Below, in pieces: positions 53,971 through 60,620 of a stretch of DNA of 64,000 nucleotides (the stretch's first letter is position 1; every line of letters starts with the position of its first letter). The stretch comes from Sphingosinicella sp963974575 (lineage in GTDB: Bacteria; Pseudomonadota; Alphaproteobacteria; Sphingomonadales; Sphingomonadaceae): assembly GCF_963974575.1 (NCBI RefSeq), contig NZ_CAXBBQ010000009.1, positions 67,740 to 131,739 of the forward strand, given 5' to 3'. The notes below the pieces were generated by a model. That model had not been told where the DNA came from. It worked only from the letters and a program-made list of their open reading frames with translations, and searched no databases. The position numbers and the translations under genes were made by a program.

Positions 53971-54720
53971 TCAGTTCTGCGCGAGGATACAGGACACCAT
54001 CGCCATGCGTCCGCGCGCGAAGCGGAAACCGTGCTGCGGCGACGTCTGGCGTTCCAGCGTGATACGTCCGTTGGTGTAGGTCTCGGCGGCACCCGTTTCG
54101 CTGGCGAGCCGTGGAAGCATGATAGCGCTACCGTCGTCGAGGATCACCTCTGCCTGTCCATCCATCACACGCACGCGCAGTTGCTCCGTGCCGCAGCGCA
54201 TGACGATGTGTGAGGGAACGGGCATCGACGGGGTGCTGTTCCCGCCGGACACGTTTCCGGCGGTGCCGCTCTCCCATGCTCCGAGACCGGTGAAGCGGAG
54301 CGTGCGGCCGTCGCTGCTCGTCACGGTCAGCTTGCCGTCCGTGCCCACCGACGCCGTGGTCGCCGTTTCGATCACGGCGCGGAAGGCCGCCTCCTGCGCC
54401 ATGATCGCATAGGGGCACGCCATCTTGGTGCCGATCACCGGCGGATGGACCGTAAACGCGGTGCCGTTCAGCGCATAGCGCGCCGAAAAAGTGTTGCAGC
54501 CCGAGCGGCCGCCGATGCGCCCATCCACGCCCATCTTCAGCTGAAACCGCGCGCCGGGTGCGGGCGCCTCTCCCGCCAGCGTTTCCAGGGCCCACATCGC
54601 GGGCACAGTGGGCGGTGTCGCGGCAGGGGGTAAAGCTGGCCCCACCGCGTCCCGCCCTGATGTTTCCGCCGTGCAACCCGCCACCATCGCGGCTGCTACG
54701 ATCCACAGGCCACACTTCAT
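53971..54720 (-). CDS. META/MliC-like domain lipoprotein
   Basis: 249 aa. A lipoprotein signal ends in MVAGC (Cys16), so it should be anchored in the outer membrane or periplasmic leaflet. Residues about 42-145 form a META (HslJ-like) domain: WALETLAGEAP, GGRSGCNTFSARY, MACPYAIMAQEAAF. Residues about 165-249 (VMRCGTEQLRVRVMDG...ILDDGSAIMLPR, with a final SC) resemble MliC/PliC-type lysozyme-inhibitor folds; this second call is tentative. Possible envelope-stress or lysozyme-resistance role. Confidence 0.8.
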   Translation of the reverse strand: MKCGLWIVAAAMVAGCTAETSGRDAVGPALPPAATPPTVPAMWALETLAGEAPAPGARFQLKMGVDGRIGGRSGCNTFSARYALNGTAFTVHPPVIGTKMACPYAIMAQEAAFRAVIETATTASVGTDGKLTVTSSDGRTLRFTGLGAWESGTAGNVSGGNSTPSMPVPSHIVMRCGTEQLRVRVMDGQAEVILDDGSAIMLPRLASETGAAETYTNGRITLERQTSPQHGFRFARGRMAMVSCILAQN

Positions 54721-54867
54721 TACGGCTCTCCTGCCACAGCGTTCTGCTCATGTCGCAGCGGACCGACGAAGGCATACCCCTTTTCGAGAGGTCGAGGGAG
54801 GCGGCATTTGCATTGAGGACTGGACGAACCCCCGCGATGAGCGCTAAGGCGCTCCCCCCAGCGATGC

Positions 54868-54958
54868 GGAGCGGTGGCCGAGTGGTCGAAGGCGCTCGCC
54901 TGGAAAGTGAGTATACGTCAAAAGCGTATCGAGGGTTCGAATCCCTCCCGCTCCGCCA
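54868..54958 (+). tRNA. tRNA-Ser (GGA), probable integration site
   Basis: 91 nt with encoded CCA. The acceptor stem GGAGCGG pairs fully with CCGCTCC, the anticodon loop CTGGAAA is held by CTCGC/GTGAG, the long variable arm pairs TATACG with CGTATC, and the T loop is TTCGAAT. An integrase gene pointing away begins 147 bp downstream, so its 3' end (about 54,935-54,958) is the likely attB/attL of the island. Confidence 0.97.
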
Positions 54959-55049
54959 CTTAGTCTCTTCTTGAGCTCTCTGAAAGTCCCGGGAAACCTT
55001 GCTTTTCAGCCGGTTTTCGGCTAGCCTGTTCTCTCATTTGATCCCTTTG

Positions 55050-55094
55050 GATGCCCCCAAATCCCATGCTGTATGGGACGTTTCTGGGGGCATC
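55050..55094. repeat. Nested inverted repeat between tRNA-Ser and the integrase gene
   Basis: Outer arms GATGCCCCCA (55050-55059) and TGGGGGCATC (55085-55094) match perfectly over 10 bp. Inside them TCCCAT (55062-55067) and ATGGGA (55073-55078) form a second perfect pair. Its place beside the att site suggests an integrase arm/excisionase site or an integrase mRNA control hairpin. Confidence 0.7.
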
Positions 55095-55104
55095 GATTTG
55101 AGAA

Positions 55105-56430
55105 ATGGGGGCACTCGTGCTGACAGACCTCCAGGTGAGGAAAGCAAAGCCCGCGGAGCAGGATTACAAGCTTGCAGATTCCGCCGGGCTGTACCTCTAC
55201 GTGACGCGCAAGGGCGCGAAGTCGTGGCGGTTGAAGTACCGGTTTGCTGACCGGGAAAAGCGGATCGTATTCGGCCTCTACCCCGAGGTGTCGCTGGACG
55301 CGGCGCGCAAGCTTCGCGACGAAGCGCGACAGCAGCTGCGCGACTTCCGCGACCCTGCCGTCGAGAAGCGCAAGCGGAAGCTCGCGGCGTCTGCCGCGGC
55401 GATGGAGACGTTCGAGAAGCTGGCGCGCGCGTGGCACGCGCTGCAGGCGCCGCGCTGGGCGCCCGTGCATGCCGCCGACGTGATCGCGAGCCTTGAGAAC
55501 GATGTCTTCCCGCACCTCGGGAAGCTTCCCATCCCCGCGATCGACAGCCGGGTGATCCTTGCGACCCTGCGCAAGGTCGAAGCGCGCGGCGCGATTGAGA
55601 CGGCACGGCGGCTGCGCCAGCGCATCTCGTCGATTTTCTGCTACGCGATTGCCGAAGGCGTTGCCGATCATGACCCCGCCTCCGGGATCGTGAAGGCGAT
55701 GAAGCCGGTGCCTAAGAAAGGCCGGCAGCCGGCGATGCTGCGGATCGAAGATGCGCGCAGCGTTCTGCTCGCGGCGGAAGGTTCTGATGCCACGCCAGTC
55801 GTGAAGCTCGCGTCGCGTCTGCTGGCGCTGACCGCCGTGCGTCCCGGGGTCATCCGCGGGGTGACCTGGGACGAGTTCGAGAACATCGACTGGGATAGGT
55901 TCGATCCTGTCGTCAGTGGCGAGCCGCCGCTGTGGCGTATCCCCTCTGCGCGAATGAAGCTGATGCTTGTGCGTAAGGACGAGACGGCGTTCGATCATCT
56001 GGTGCCGCTATCCCGGCAGTCTGTTGCTGTGCTGCGCGCGATGCGGACGCTTACGGGCAGGAACCGGCTGGTGTTTCCGTCGCAGCGTCATGCGCACCGG
56101 CCGATGAGCGAGAACGCCATCGGCTATCTCTACAACCGCGCCGGCTTCCACGGCCGTCATGTGCCGCACGGCTGGCGTGCGAGCTTCTCGACGATCATGA
56201 ACGAGGTTGCCGAGCGTAGTGCCCGCGAGAGCGGGCAGCGCATCCTTGCCGAGCTCGACGCCAAGGTCATCGACCTGATGCTCGCGCATGTCCCGGCGAA
56301 CACGGTGGAGAGCGCATACAACCGGGCAGCGTTCATGGATCGCCGCATCGAGATCGCGCAGGACTGGGCGGATCTGCTGTGCGAAGGGCTTGCCGAGCCT
56401 GCCGATCTGCTGGAAGGCAATCGCCGCTAG
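55105..56430 (+). CDS. Tyrosine integrase, P4 type (DUF4102 N-terminus)
   Basis: 441 aa. The N-terminal DUF4102 arm-binding domain starts LTDLQVRKAKPAEQDYKLADSAGLYLYV. A core-binding SAM-like domain (about 105-195) follows. The catalytic domain shows the first arginine in LTAVRPGVIRG, the H-x-x-R box in HGWRASFST and the nucleophile tyrosine in ESAYNRAAF. A GTG at 55117 (LTDLQ...) is an alternative start matching the family opening better. It catalyses site-specific insertion into tRNA-Ser. Its TAG overlaps the convergent AlpA gene stop through a shared CTAG. Confidence 0.93.
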   Translation: MGALVLTDLQVRKAKPAEQDYKLADSAGLYLYVTRKGAKSWRLKYRFADREKRIVFGLYPEVSLDAARKLRDEARQQLRDFRDPAVEKRKRKLAASAAAMETFEKLARAWHALQAPRWAPVHAADVIASLENDVFPHLGKLPIPAIDSRVILATLRKVEARGAIETARRLRQRISSIFCYAIAEGVADHDPASGIVKAMKPVPKKGRQPAMLRIEDARSVLLAAEGSDATPVVKLASRLLALTAVRPGVIRGVTWDEFENIDWDRFDPVVSGEPPLWRIPSARMKLMLVRKDETAFDHLVPLSRQSVAVLRAMRTLTGRNRLVFPSQRHAHRPMSENAIGYLYNRAGFHGRHVPHGWRASFSTIMNEVAERSARESGQRILAELDAKVIDLMLAHVPANTVESAYNRAAFMDRRIEIAQDWADLLCEGLAEPADLLEGNRR

Positions 56431-56609
56431 CGTGCCTCTGCGATCCAAGTATCGATCTCGGACTCGTACCAGCCGAGGCAGGTCGGGCTGAACCGGACCG
56501 GCGTCGGGAATGACCCGGCCTTCACGCTGCGCGCGATCGTGGTGCGGCTGAGGGCGGTGCGGCGGGCCACGTCGCGGATGCCCACGAACCTGTCGGTGAG
56601 CAGCGGCAC
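56427..56609 (-). CDS. AlpA-like HTH regulator/excisionase, second copy
   Basis: 60 aa. Sequence FVGIRDVARRTALSRTTIARSVKAGSFPTPV is a MerR/AlpA-type helix-turn-helix plus wing, ending GWYESEIDTWIAE, the standard AlpA closing. AlpA-type proteins activate integrase expression or act as excisionases. It starts 3 nt after the upstream AlpA gene, so both are cotranscribed. Convergent with the integrase. Confidence 0.88.
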   Translation of the reverse strand: MPLLTDRFVGIRDVARRTALSRTTIARSVKAGSFPTPVRFSPTCLGWYESEIDTWIAEAR

Positions 56610-56612
56610 GGG

Positions 56613-56819
56613 CTACTCCGCCGGAAGATCATCGACATGGAAGAACATGGGATTCTTCATCCATGCGCTGACGGCGGACTCGCGCCAGCCCGTGCAGCGC
56701 GTAGCGATGCGCACCTGGCGCGGGAACGTACCGCTTTGCATCTTTCGATAAAGCGTAGAGCGGCTGAGCCCGGTGCGGTCGAGAACGGCTTTGAGACGGA
56801 TGATGCGGTCGTGGGGCAT
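56613..56819 (-). CDS. AlpA-like HTH regulator, first copy
   Basis: 68 aa from the ATG at 56819. RIIRLKAVLDRTGLSRSTLYRKMQSGTFPRQVRI is the helix-turn-helix and wing; GWRESAVSAWMKNP matches the AlpA ending. The open frame upstream to 57212 is low-quality and not included. Similar to but clearly diverged from the second copy, so a duplication with possible division of labour (integration versus excision) is plausible. Confidence 0.88.
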   Translation of the reverse strand: MPHDRIIRLKAVLDRTGLSRSTLYRKMQSGTFPRQVRIATRCTGWRESAVSAWMKNPMFFHVDDLPAE

Positions 56820-57286
56820 GGCCGAGTCTTCCCATAAGCGGTTGTCAGCATCCCCTATGACGCTCACGATGCCGCAAGCCTTGGCAGCGTCAAGAGTGCC
56901 GGAAACGGTGCCAGCGCGGCGCAAACAGCCTGCGGGACCGCTTGGGACGTCAGCGACCGCCAGCGGATACACCTTCACCGTCAAAGAATATTTTGCAGTG
57001 GATCGCAGCGATCCAGGCCTGTTGTCCCACGATGTCCCGTCCGCCGGATCGGTGCCCGAATCAGAAGCCGGGCTTCGCCCGGCGGAGGGTTTGACCCGTC
57101 TGTGCAGGCGGGGAGCGGGCGTCACGGGTTTTGGGCGGGCCGCGCCGGCCTGCAACCCGCTGACGCGGGTCTTCCACATGCGTTCCAGCCCTTCGGGTGC
57201 AGGTCGCCTCATGCGGCCCGCCTGATCCCCTTCCTGCCGCCCGCCCCCGCCCTCCGGCCGGGGCCGCGGCTTTTGGCGGGAGAAGG
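56820..57286. other. Gene-free spacer with palindromes
   Basis: 467 bp without a convincing gene. It holds GGATCGC-A-GCGATCC (57000-57014), a perfect 7-bp inverted repeat with a 1-bp centre that could be an operator. It also holds GCCGGGC-TTC-GCCCGGC (57067-57083), a strong hairpin without a T-run. The promoters for the AlpA pair (leftward) and the sigma-like gene (rightward) should lie here but no consensus pair is obvious. Confidence 0.5.
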
Positions 57287-57691
57287 ATGATGAACGGCAA
57301 ACCTGTATCTGAACCCGGCGTGTCGCTGGAGCGGGACCGGCACGCGGTCATGCGGGCATGGCTGCGGAAGCTGCCCGAGCGGACACTGACGGTGTTCATC
57401 GCGCACAGGGTCGAAGGTAAGTCCTACGCCGAGATCGCGAAGGACATGCACATCGGCGAATGGCGCGTGCGCTGGCATATGCGCCGGGCCATCCGGCACA
57501 TATTGAAGATCGGCAAGCCCTACCGGGAGGCGTTCGCAGCGCTCGACCCGGTGTCGCAGCAGGTCATGGAGCTTGCGTGGGATGGGCTGCTCAATGACCG
57601 TATCGCGCTGCGGCTCGGCCTCTCAGTCCGCGAAGTAGAAATCCGCATGGCGGCGGCGCTCGTGGCGCTGCACAAGGCAATGCCGAAGTGA
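57287..57691 (+). CDS. Protein with two sigma-70 region-4-like HTH domains
   Basis: 134 aa from the ATG at 57287; the next codon but one, ATG at 57290, has the better spacing from GGGAG. The first HTH is LPERTLTVFIAHRVEGKSYAEIAKDMHIGEWRVRWHMRRAI (about 25-65). The second is LDPVSQQVMELAWDGLLNDRIALRLGLSVREVEIRM (about 82-118). There is no sigma region 2, so it cannot be a complete sigma factor. More likely a DNA-binding regulator of element genes. No close family is recognised. Confidence 0.72.
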   Translation: MMNGKPVSEPGVSLERDRHAVMRAWLRKLPERTLTVFIAHRVEGKSYAEIAKDMHIGEWRVRWHMRRAIRHILKIGKPYREAFAALDPVSQQVMELAWDGLLNDRIALRLGLSVREVEIRMAAALVALHKAMPK

Positions 57692-57705
57692 CCTGAGCTC
57701 AGCGC

Positions 57706-57948
57706 TTAGTCTTTGCCTTCGGCGCGTTCTCGTCGCTCAAGCTCTCGTTCGACGGCTTCGCGGATGAACTGCGCAAGCTGGCGATTGCCGACAAGCGTTT
57801 CGATCCGCTGGATCATTTCCTGCGGTAGCCTGATCGTTGTCGGCTTCATTCCAAGCGGGGGACGTCCCATGGCATCGTCGCTATCGCTCCGATGGCTCGG
57901 CGCCAAGAAAATCGCGTTCACGACATCTTTTATTTGAATAAACGACAT
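57706..57948 (-). CDS. Ribbon-helix-helix (CopG-like) regulator
   Basis: 80 aa from the ATG at 57948. The RHH core is MKPTTIRLPQEMIQRIETLV then NRQLAQFIREAVERELERRE (about 34-74): a beta-strand T-I-R-L-P followed by two helices. An ATG at 57870 (MGRPPLGMKP) gives a 54-aa protein that contains the whole domain. The 57948 start lies inside the operator/promoter and would be leaderless. It probably represses its own promoter, like antitoxins, but no toxin gene is coupled to it. Confidence 0.8.
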   Translation of the reverse strand: MSFIQIKDVVNAIFLAPSHRSDSDDAMGRPPLGMKPTTIRLPQEMIQRIETLVGNRQLAQFIREAVERELERRERAEGKD

Positions 57949-57983
57949 CGTTTAATATATAAACGGTGTCGTTTATAATATCA
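57919..57983 (-). promoter_or_regulatory. Promoter with three phased operator repeats for the RHH gene
   Basis: On the minus strand TTGATA, 17 bp, TATATA (57956-57961) forms a promoter whose start would be near 57949. Related octamers ACGACATC (57920), ACGACATC (57942) and ACGGTGTC (57963) are spaced 22 and 21 bp, two helical turns. The middle one is the palindrome AAACGA-CA-TCGTTT. This is the expected shape of a cooperative RHH autorepression site. Confidence 0.6.
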
Positions 57984-58068
57984 ACTGCACCCCGGGGGAC
58001 AATGTGACGCTCTCCGAGTCGGCAGAGCCTGCGCCATGGGGGTGGAAAACAGAACTGAGGAGAAAATT

Positions 58069-58641
58069 ATGAAAGAGCACGCAACGTTCGCGACGCGCCG
58101 CACTCTGCTGCGCGCGTTCCCATCTGTGGCGACACCTGGTTTTATTGGCCCGTGGCAATTGCCAAGGAACAGCCGCGTCCGTTTTGCAACGGATTTCGAG
58201 CCGGTATTATTGCGGCGAAGCAGCGAAGGACGGGCCTTAAGCAAGGCTCGCCTTGACACCGCCGAAGAATTTTTCGCTGGTGTTGAAGAAGGTCGTATCC
58301 GGAGCACAGGGACGTTGCTTTATCATGTCGGTATTGCGAGCCAGCTCGCGCTAAGCGCCCATTTGCTGGATGTGGGCTTTCCGGATGACTGGAACGCACG
58401 CAACCTCGGTCTCGACGTGGCGCGCTCGCTCGCGTGCGCAAATGCAACGGGCCTTTGTTGCGATGACCCACAAATGATCCAGTTTGCCGTAAGTCTGTCA
58501 CCCTATGGGAAATGGAGATTTGCGGACATCACTGGCGTTTCAGATTTTCCATTCACAGATGATCAGGTCAAACTCCTGACGAGGCAATTGATCGATCGGG
58601 TCCGTGATGTAACCGGACATCCGCTACGTTCGAGAAGCTGA
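58069..58641 (+). CDS. Hypothetical protein with twin-arginine-like N-terminus
   Basis: 190 aa from the ATG at 58069, chosen because GAGGAG lies 7 nt upstream; an ATG at 58036 is in frame but has no such site. The N-terminus TRRTLLRAFPSVATPGFIG resembles a Tat signal, although the hydrophobic part is short. The rest is a mixed alpha/beta soluble domain (AEEFFAGVEEG, YHVGIASQLALSAHLL, ANATGLCC, SPYGKWRF) that I do not recognise. Lower GC and different codon use than the flanking chromosome suggest cargo of foreign origin. Confidence 0.65.
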   Translation: MKEHATFATRRTLLRAFPSVATPGFIGPWQLPRNSRVRFATDFEPVLLRRSSEGRALSKARLDTAEEFFAGVEEGRIRSTGTLLYHVGIASQLALSAHLLDVGFPDDWNARNLGLDVARSLACANATGLCCDDPQMIQFAVSLSPYGKWRFADITGVSDFPFTDDQVKLLTRQLIDRVRDVTGHPLRSRS

Positions 58642-58705
58642 TAGCGATTCTGCCTTATTAATGTATGTCGTTGCTCGGCGAAATAGTTGCGTTATGCTCT
58701 CAAGT

Positions 58706-59413
58706 ATGCGCGATCATATTATTGCGGAAATACGACGTCTTGCAGCGGCCAACGGCGGCAAGCCGCCCGGCAAGAGTGCATTCCAGTCACAAACCGGAAT
58801 TGGCGAAACCAAATGGAGTGGTGTGTACTGGTCGAAGTGGGGCGATGCCCTTGTAGAAGCCGGGTTCGCTGCGAACGAATGGACCAAGCGTCGCGACACC
58901 TCGGAACTCGTCGAACAATTTGCCCAAATCACCTTGACGCTTGGTCATGTTCCAACAGTGCGGGAACTGAAGCTTCTTCGGCGCAATGGCGATGAAACGG
59001 TGCCAAGTACCGGCATCATTGGCGAGCATTTCAACGGACAGGAGGGCGTTGTCGAAGCGTTGCGCGAACTATCGTATCGCGATTCCGCCTATGAGCGGTT
59101 AAGGCACCTGCTACCTGCTCCAAAGCCCGGGGTACGCCTGCCAAAATCGGTCACGCAGGATGGTTGGGTTTATCTTGTCAAGTCAGGCGAATTCTACAAG
59201 ATCGGGCGCAGCGATGAAATCGAGCGGCGGCTTAAAGAAATCAAAGTCGCGCTACCGGAAAAGGCTGTGCTGTTCCATGCGATTCAGACCGACGATCCCG
59301 TTGGCATAGAAGCGTATTGGCACCGTCGCTTTTCTGAGCGTCGGGCAAACGGCGAATGGTTCAAACTCACGTCTGCAGACGTGGCCGCATTTCAGCGGCG
59401 CAAGTTTCAGTGA
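58706..59413 (+). CDS. GIY-YIG nuclease-fold protein with N-terminal HNH-repeat-like segment
   Basis: 235 aa from the ATG at 58706 (MRDHIIAEIRRLAAANGG); an ATG at 58661 would add 15 residues. Residues about 1-60 contain IRRLAAANGGKPPGKSAF and WGDALVEAGFAANEW, like the HNH/homing-endonuclease-associated repeat. The C-terminal part is GIY-YIG (T5orf172/MUG113 type): GWVYLVKSGEFYKIGRS, ERRLKEI with the catalytic-type arginine, and a later glutamate in GIEAYWHRRF, ending NGEWFKL. Probably DNA-binding or DNA-cleaving. The stop overlaps the next gene's GTG, so they form a coupled pair. Confidence 0.8.
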   Translation: MRDHIIAEIRRLAAANGGKPPGKSAFQSQTGIGETKWSGVYWSKWGDALVEAGFAANEWTKRRDTSELVEQFAQITLTLGHVPTVRELKLLRRNGDETVPSTGIIGEHFNGQEGVVEALRELSYRDSAYERLRHLLPAPKPGVRLPKSVTQDGWVYLVKSGEFYKIGRSDEIERRLKEIKVALPEKAVLFHAIQTDDPVGIEAYWHRRFSERRANGEWFKLTSADVAAFQRRKFQ

Positions 59414-59835
59414 ACGGGCCGCTTGCCGCCGCTGTCATAACGGCCGTAGCCGGCATCTTCGCAAGTGCGCTCACATTCTATCTGACACGGCGAAAGGAAC
59501 GGGAAGCGGAATGGCGAACGCAAAAACTCGCGCACTACAAGCAGTTCATGGCTGCATTGAACGCGATTGTCGGCCCGCCTGCTACCACCGAGGAGCGTAC
59601 CGCTTTTGCTGATGCAGCAAACAACATCTTTCTGGTCGGTTCGCCCGCGGTTTTGATCGCATTGCGTCACTATCTTGACGAAACGGCGGACTCGAATATC
59701 GACAAGGAGGTTGATCGTCACGATGAACTTCTGACCGTCCTGATATTCGCTATAAGAGACGACATAGGCATCAAACCGAACCGGCCCAACGAGCCATTTG
59801 AGTTTCGCCTCTGGTCGGGAAAACCTCGCGCTTAA
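59410..59835 (+). CDS. Single-pass membrane protein coupled to the GIY-YIG gene
   Basis: 141 aa from a GTG at 59410 that overlaps the GIY-YIG stop (GTGA). One N-terminal TM helix (LAAAVITAVAGIFASALTFYL) is followed by TRRKEREAEWRTQKLAHYKQFMAAL, a charged helix, and a cytoplasmic domain of about 90 residues ending FEFRLW. The layout (TM then a (R/K)-E-x-E-W-(R/K)...HY-x-x-F pattern) is common among small membrane proteins of unknown function in mobile elements. Coupling to a nuclease-fold gene suggests a two-gene module; function unknown. Confidence 0.7.
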   Translation: MNGPLAAAVITAVAGIFASALTFYLTRRKEREAEWRTQKLAHYKQFMAALNAIVGPPATTEERTAFADAANNIFLVGSPAVLIALRHYLDETADSNIDKEVDRHDELLTVLIFAIRDDIGIKPNRPNEPFEFRLWSGKPRA

Positions 59836-59888
59836 AATGCGAAGGCCGAAGGAAACCGGTAGCGCTCTAGCGGATACAGGACGGTCGT

Positions 59889-60107
59889 TCATTTTCGCTC
59901 CGCAGCCTCCGTTTCAAACGCCCGTTTCCCCTTCCGCCGCCACAGCGCGATGATCTCGTTGCGCTGCTCGCCGTCCACCTGCTGCACAAGCCCGAGCAGC
60001 GCCCCGTAGATCGCTGCCCGGTCATCCTCAACGAGCACGTCGAGCCCGGCCTTGACGACGAGCCCGCCGAGTTCGATGAGCCGGCGCGTCCGCTCACGGC
60101 GCTTCAC
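59889..60107 (-). CDS. traD: Conjugal transfer protein TraD (Ti/Q type)
   Basis: 72 aa from a GTG at 60107, 16 nt after the traC stop. The core RRTRRLIELGGLVVKAGL-like stretch (RTRRLIELGGLVVKAGLD) is the TraD hallmark, and about 70 aa is the usual size. The frame is open further upstream but that part is traC in another frame. TraD is an accessory protein of the relaxosome for the oriT next door. Confidence 0.83.
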   Translation of the reverse strand: MKRRERTRRLIELGGLVVKAGLDVLVEDDRAAIYGALLGLVQQVDGEQRNEIIALWRRKGKRAFETEAAERK

Positions 60108-60123
60108 GACCCAGTCCCGCGTA

Positions 60124-60444
60124 TCAGCTCGCGCCCGCCGCGCCTGCAGCCGGTTGCGGAGAGCCTGCAACCTTTGCTCGGCGCGGAGTGTTTGTCGCAG
60201 CGCTCGCCGTATGCTTTCCGCGCAGAAAGAACGCCGCACCCGCGGTGCGCCATTCCTCCCTCTGTACCATGTCGGTGATCGCGGCGGCACGGACCAGCAC
60301 ACCTGCGAGCACATCGGCCCCAAGCGCATCGGCACCCGTTGCGGTAACGAGCTGCCCAAGCTCACGGAGCTTCCGATCCTGAAGCGCCTTCGCCTTGTCG
60401 GTCAGCAGCTTCATCTCGGCATCATAGTCACGGGGCCTGCGCAT
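60124..60444 (-). CDS. traC: Conjugal transfer protein TraC (Ti/Q type)
   Basis: 106 aa from the ATG at 60444. MRRPRDYDAEMKLLTDKAKAL and KLRELGQLVTATGADALGADVLAGVLV match the short TraC proteins of Agrobacterium-type transfer modules, which are predicted to bind oriT or assist the relaxase. Its divergence from traA, with the oriT between them, is exactly the Ti-plasmid traCD/traA layout. Confidence 0.83.
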   Translation of the reverse strand: MRRPRDYDAEMKLLTDKAKALQDRKLRELGQLVTATGADALGADVLAGVLVRAAAITDMVQREEWRTAGAAFFLRGKHTASAATNTPRRAKVAGSPQPAAGAAGAS

Positions 60445-60540
60445 GGGATGGGGTCCTTCGGTTCTGTCACGGAATGCACCCACGCTACGAGTCGTTCTGG
60501 CGCGCGGTAAAGAGGCCGAACCTTGGTGAGACCGCCCGGT

Positions 60541-60591
60541 CCCTCACGAGAATCGTTCTTGTGAGGGCGCGCTTATACGTCGTGCCGACGT
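60541..60591. other. Origin of transfer (oriT), Ti/RSF1010 type
   Basis: Between traC and traA. AGGGCGCGCTTA (60564-60575) followed by TACGTCG closely matches the Ti/RSF1010 nic region; by analogy the cut is on the minus strand in TAAGCG/CGCCCT. A perfect 7-bp inverted repeat CCCTCAC (60541-60547) / GTGAGGG (60561-60567) abuts the nic core. A second repeat ACGTCG-TGC-CGACGT (60577-60591) lies on its other side. Confidence 0.85.
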
Positions 60592-60620
60592 GGCTTTCGG
60601 GGTGTAGATGGATAGCCCTC

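Noticed and set aside
57706..58641. Toxin-antitoxin pair made of the RHH protein and the adjacent hypothetical
   Set aside because: The two genes are divergent and not coupled, and the 190-aa protein has a Tat-like N-terminus and no toxin fold that I recognise.
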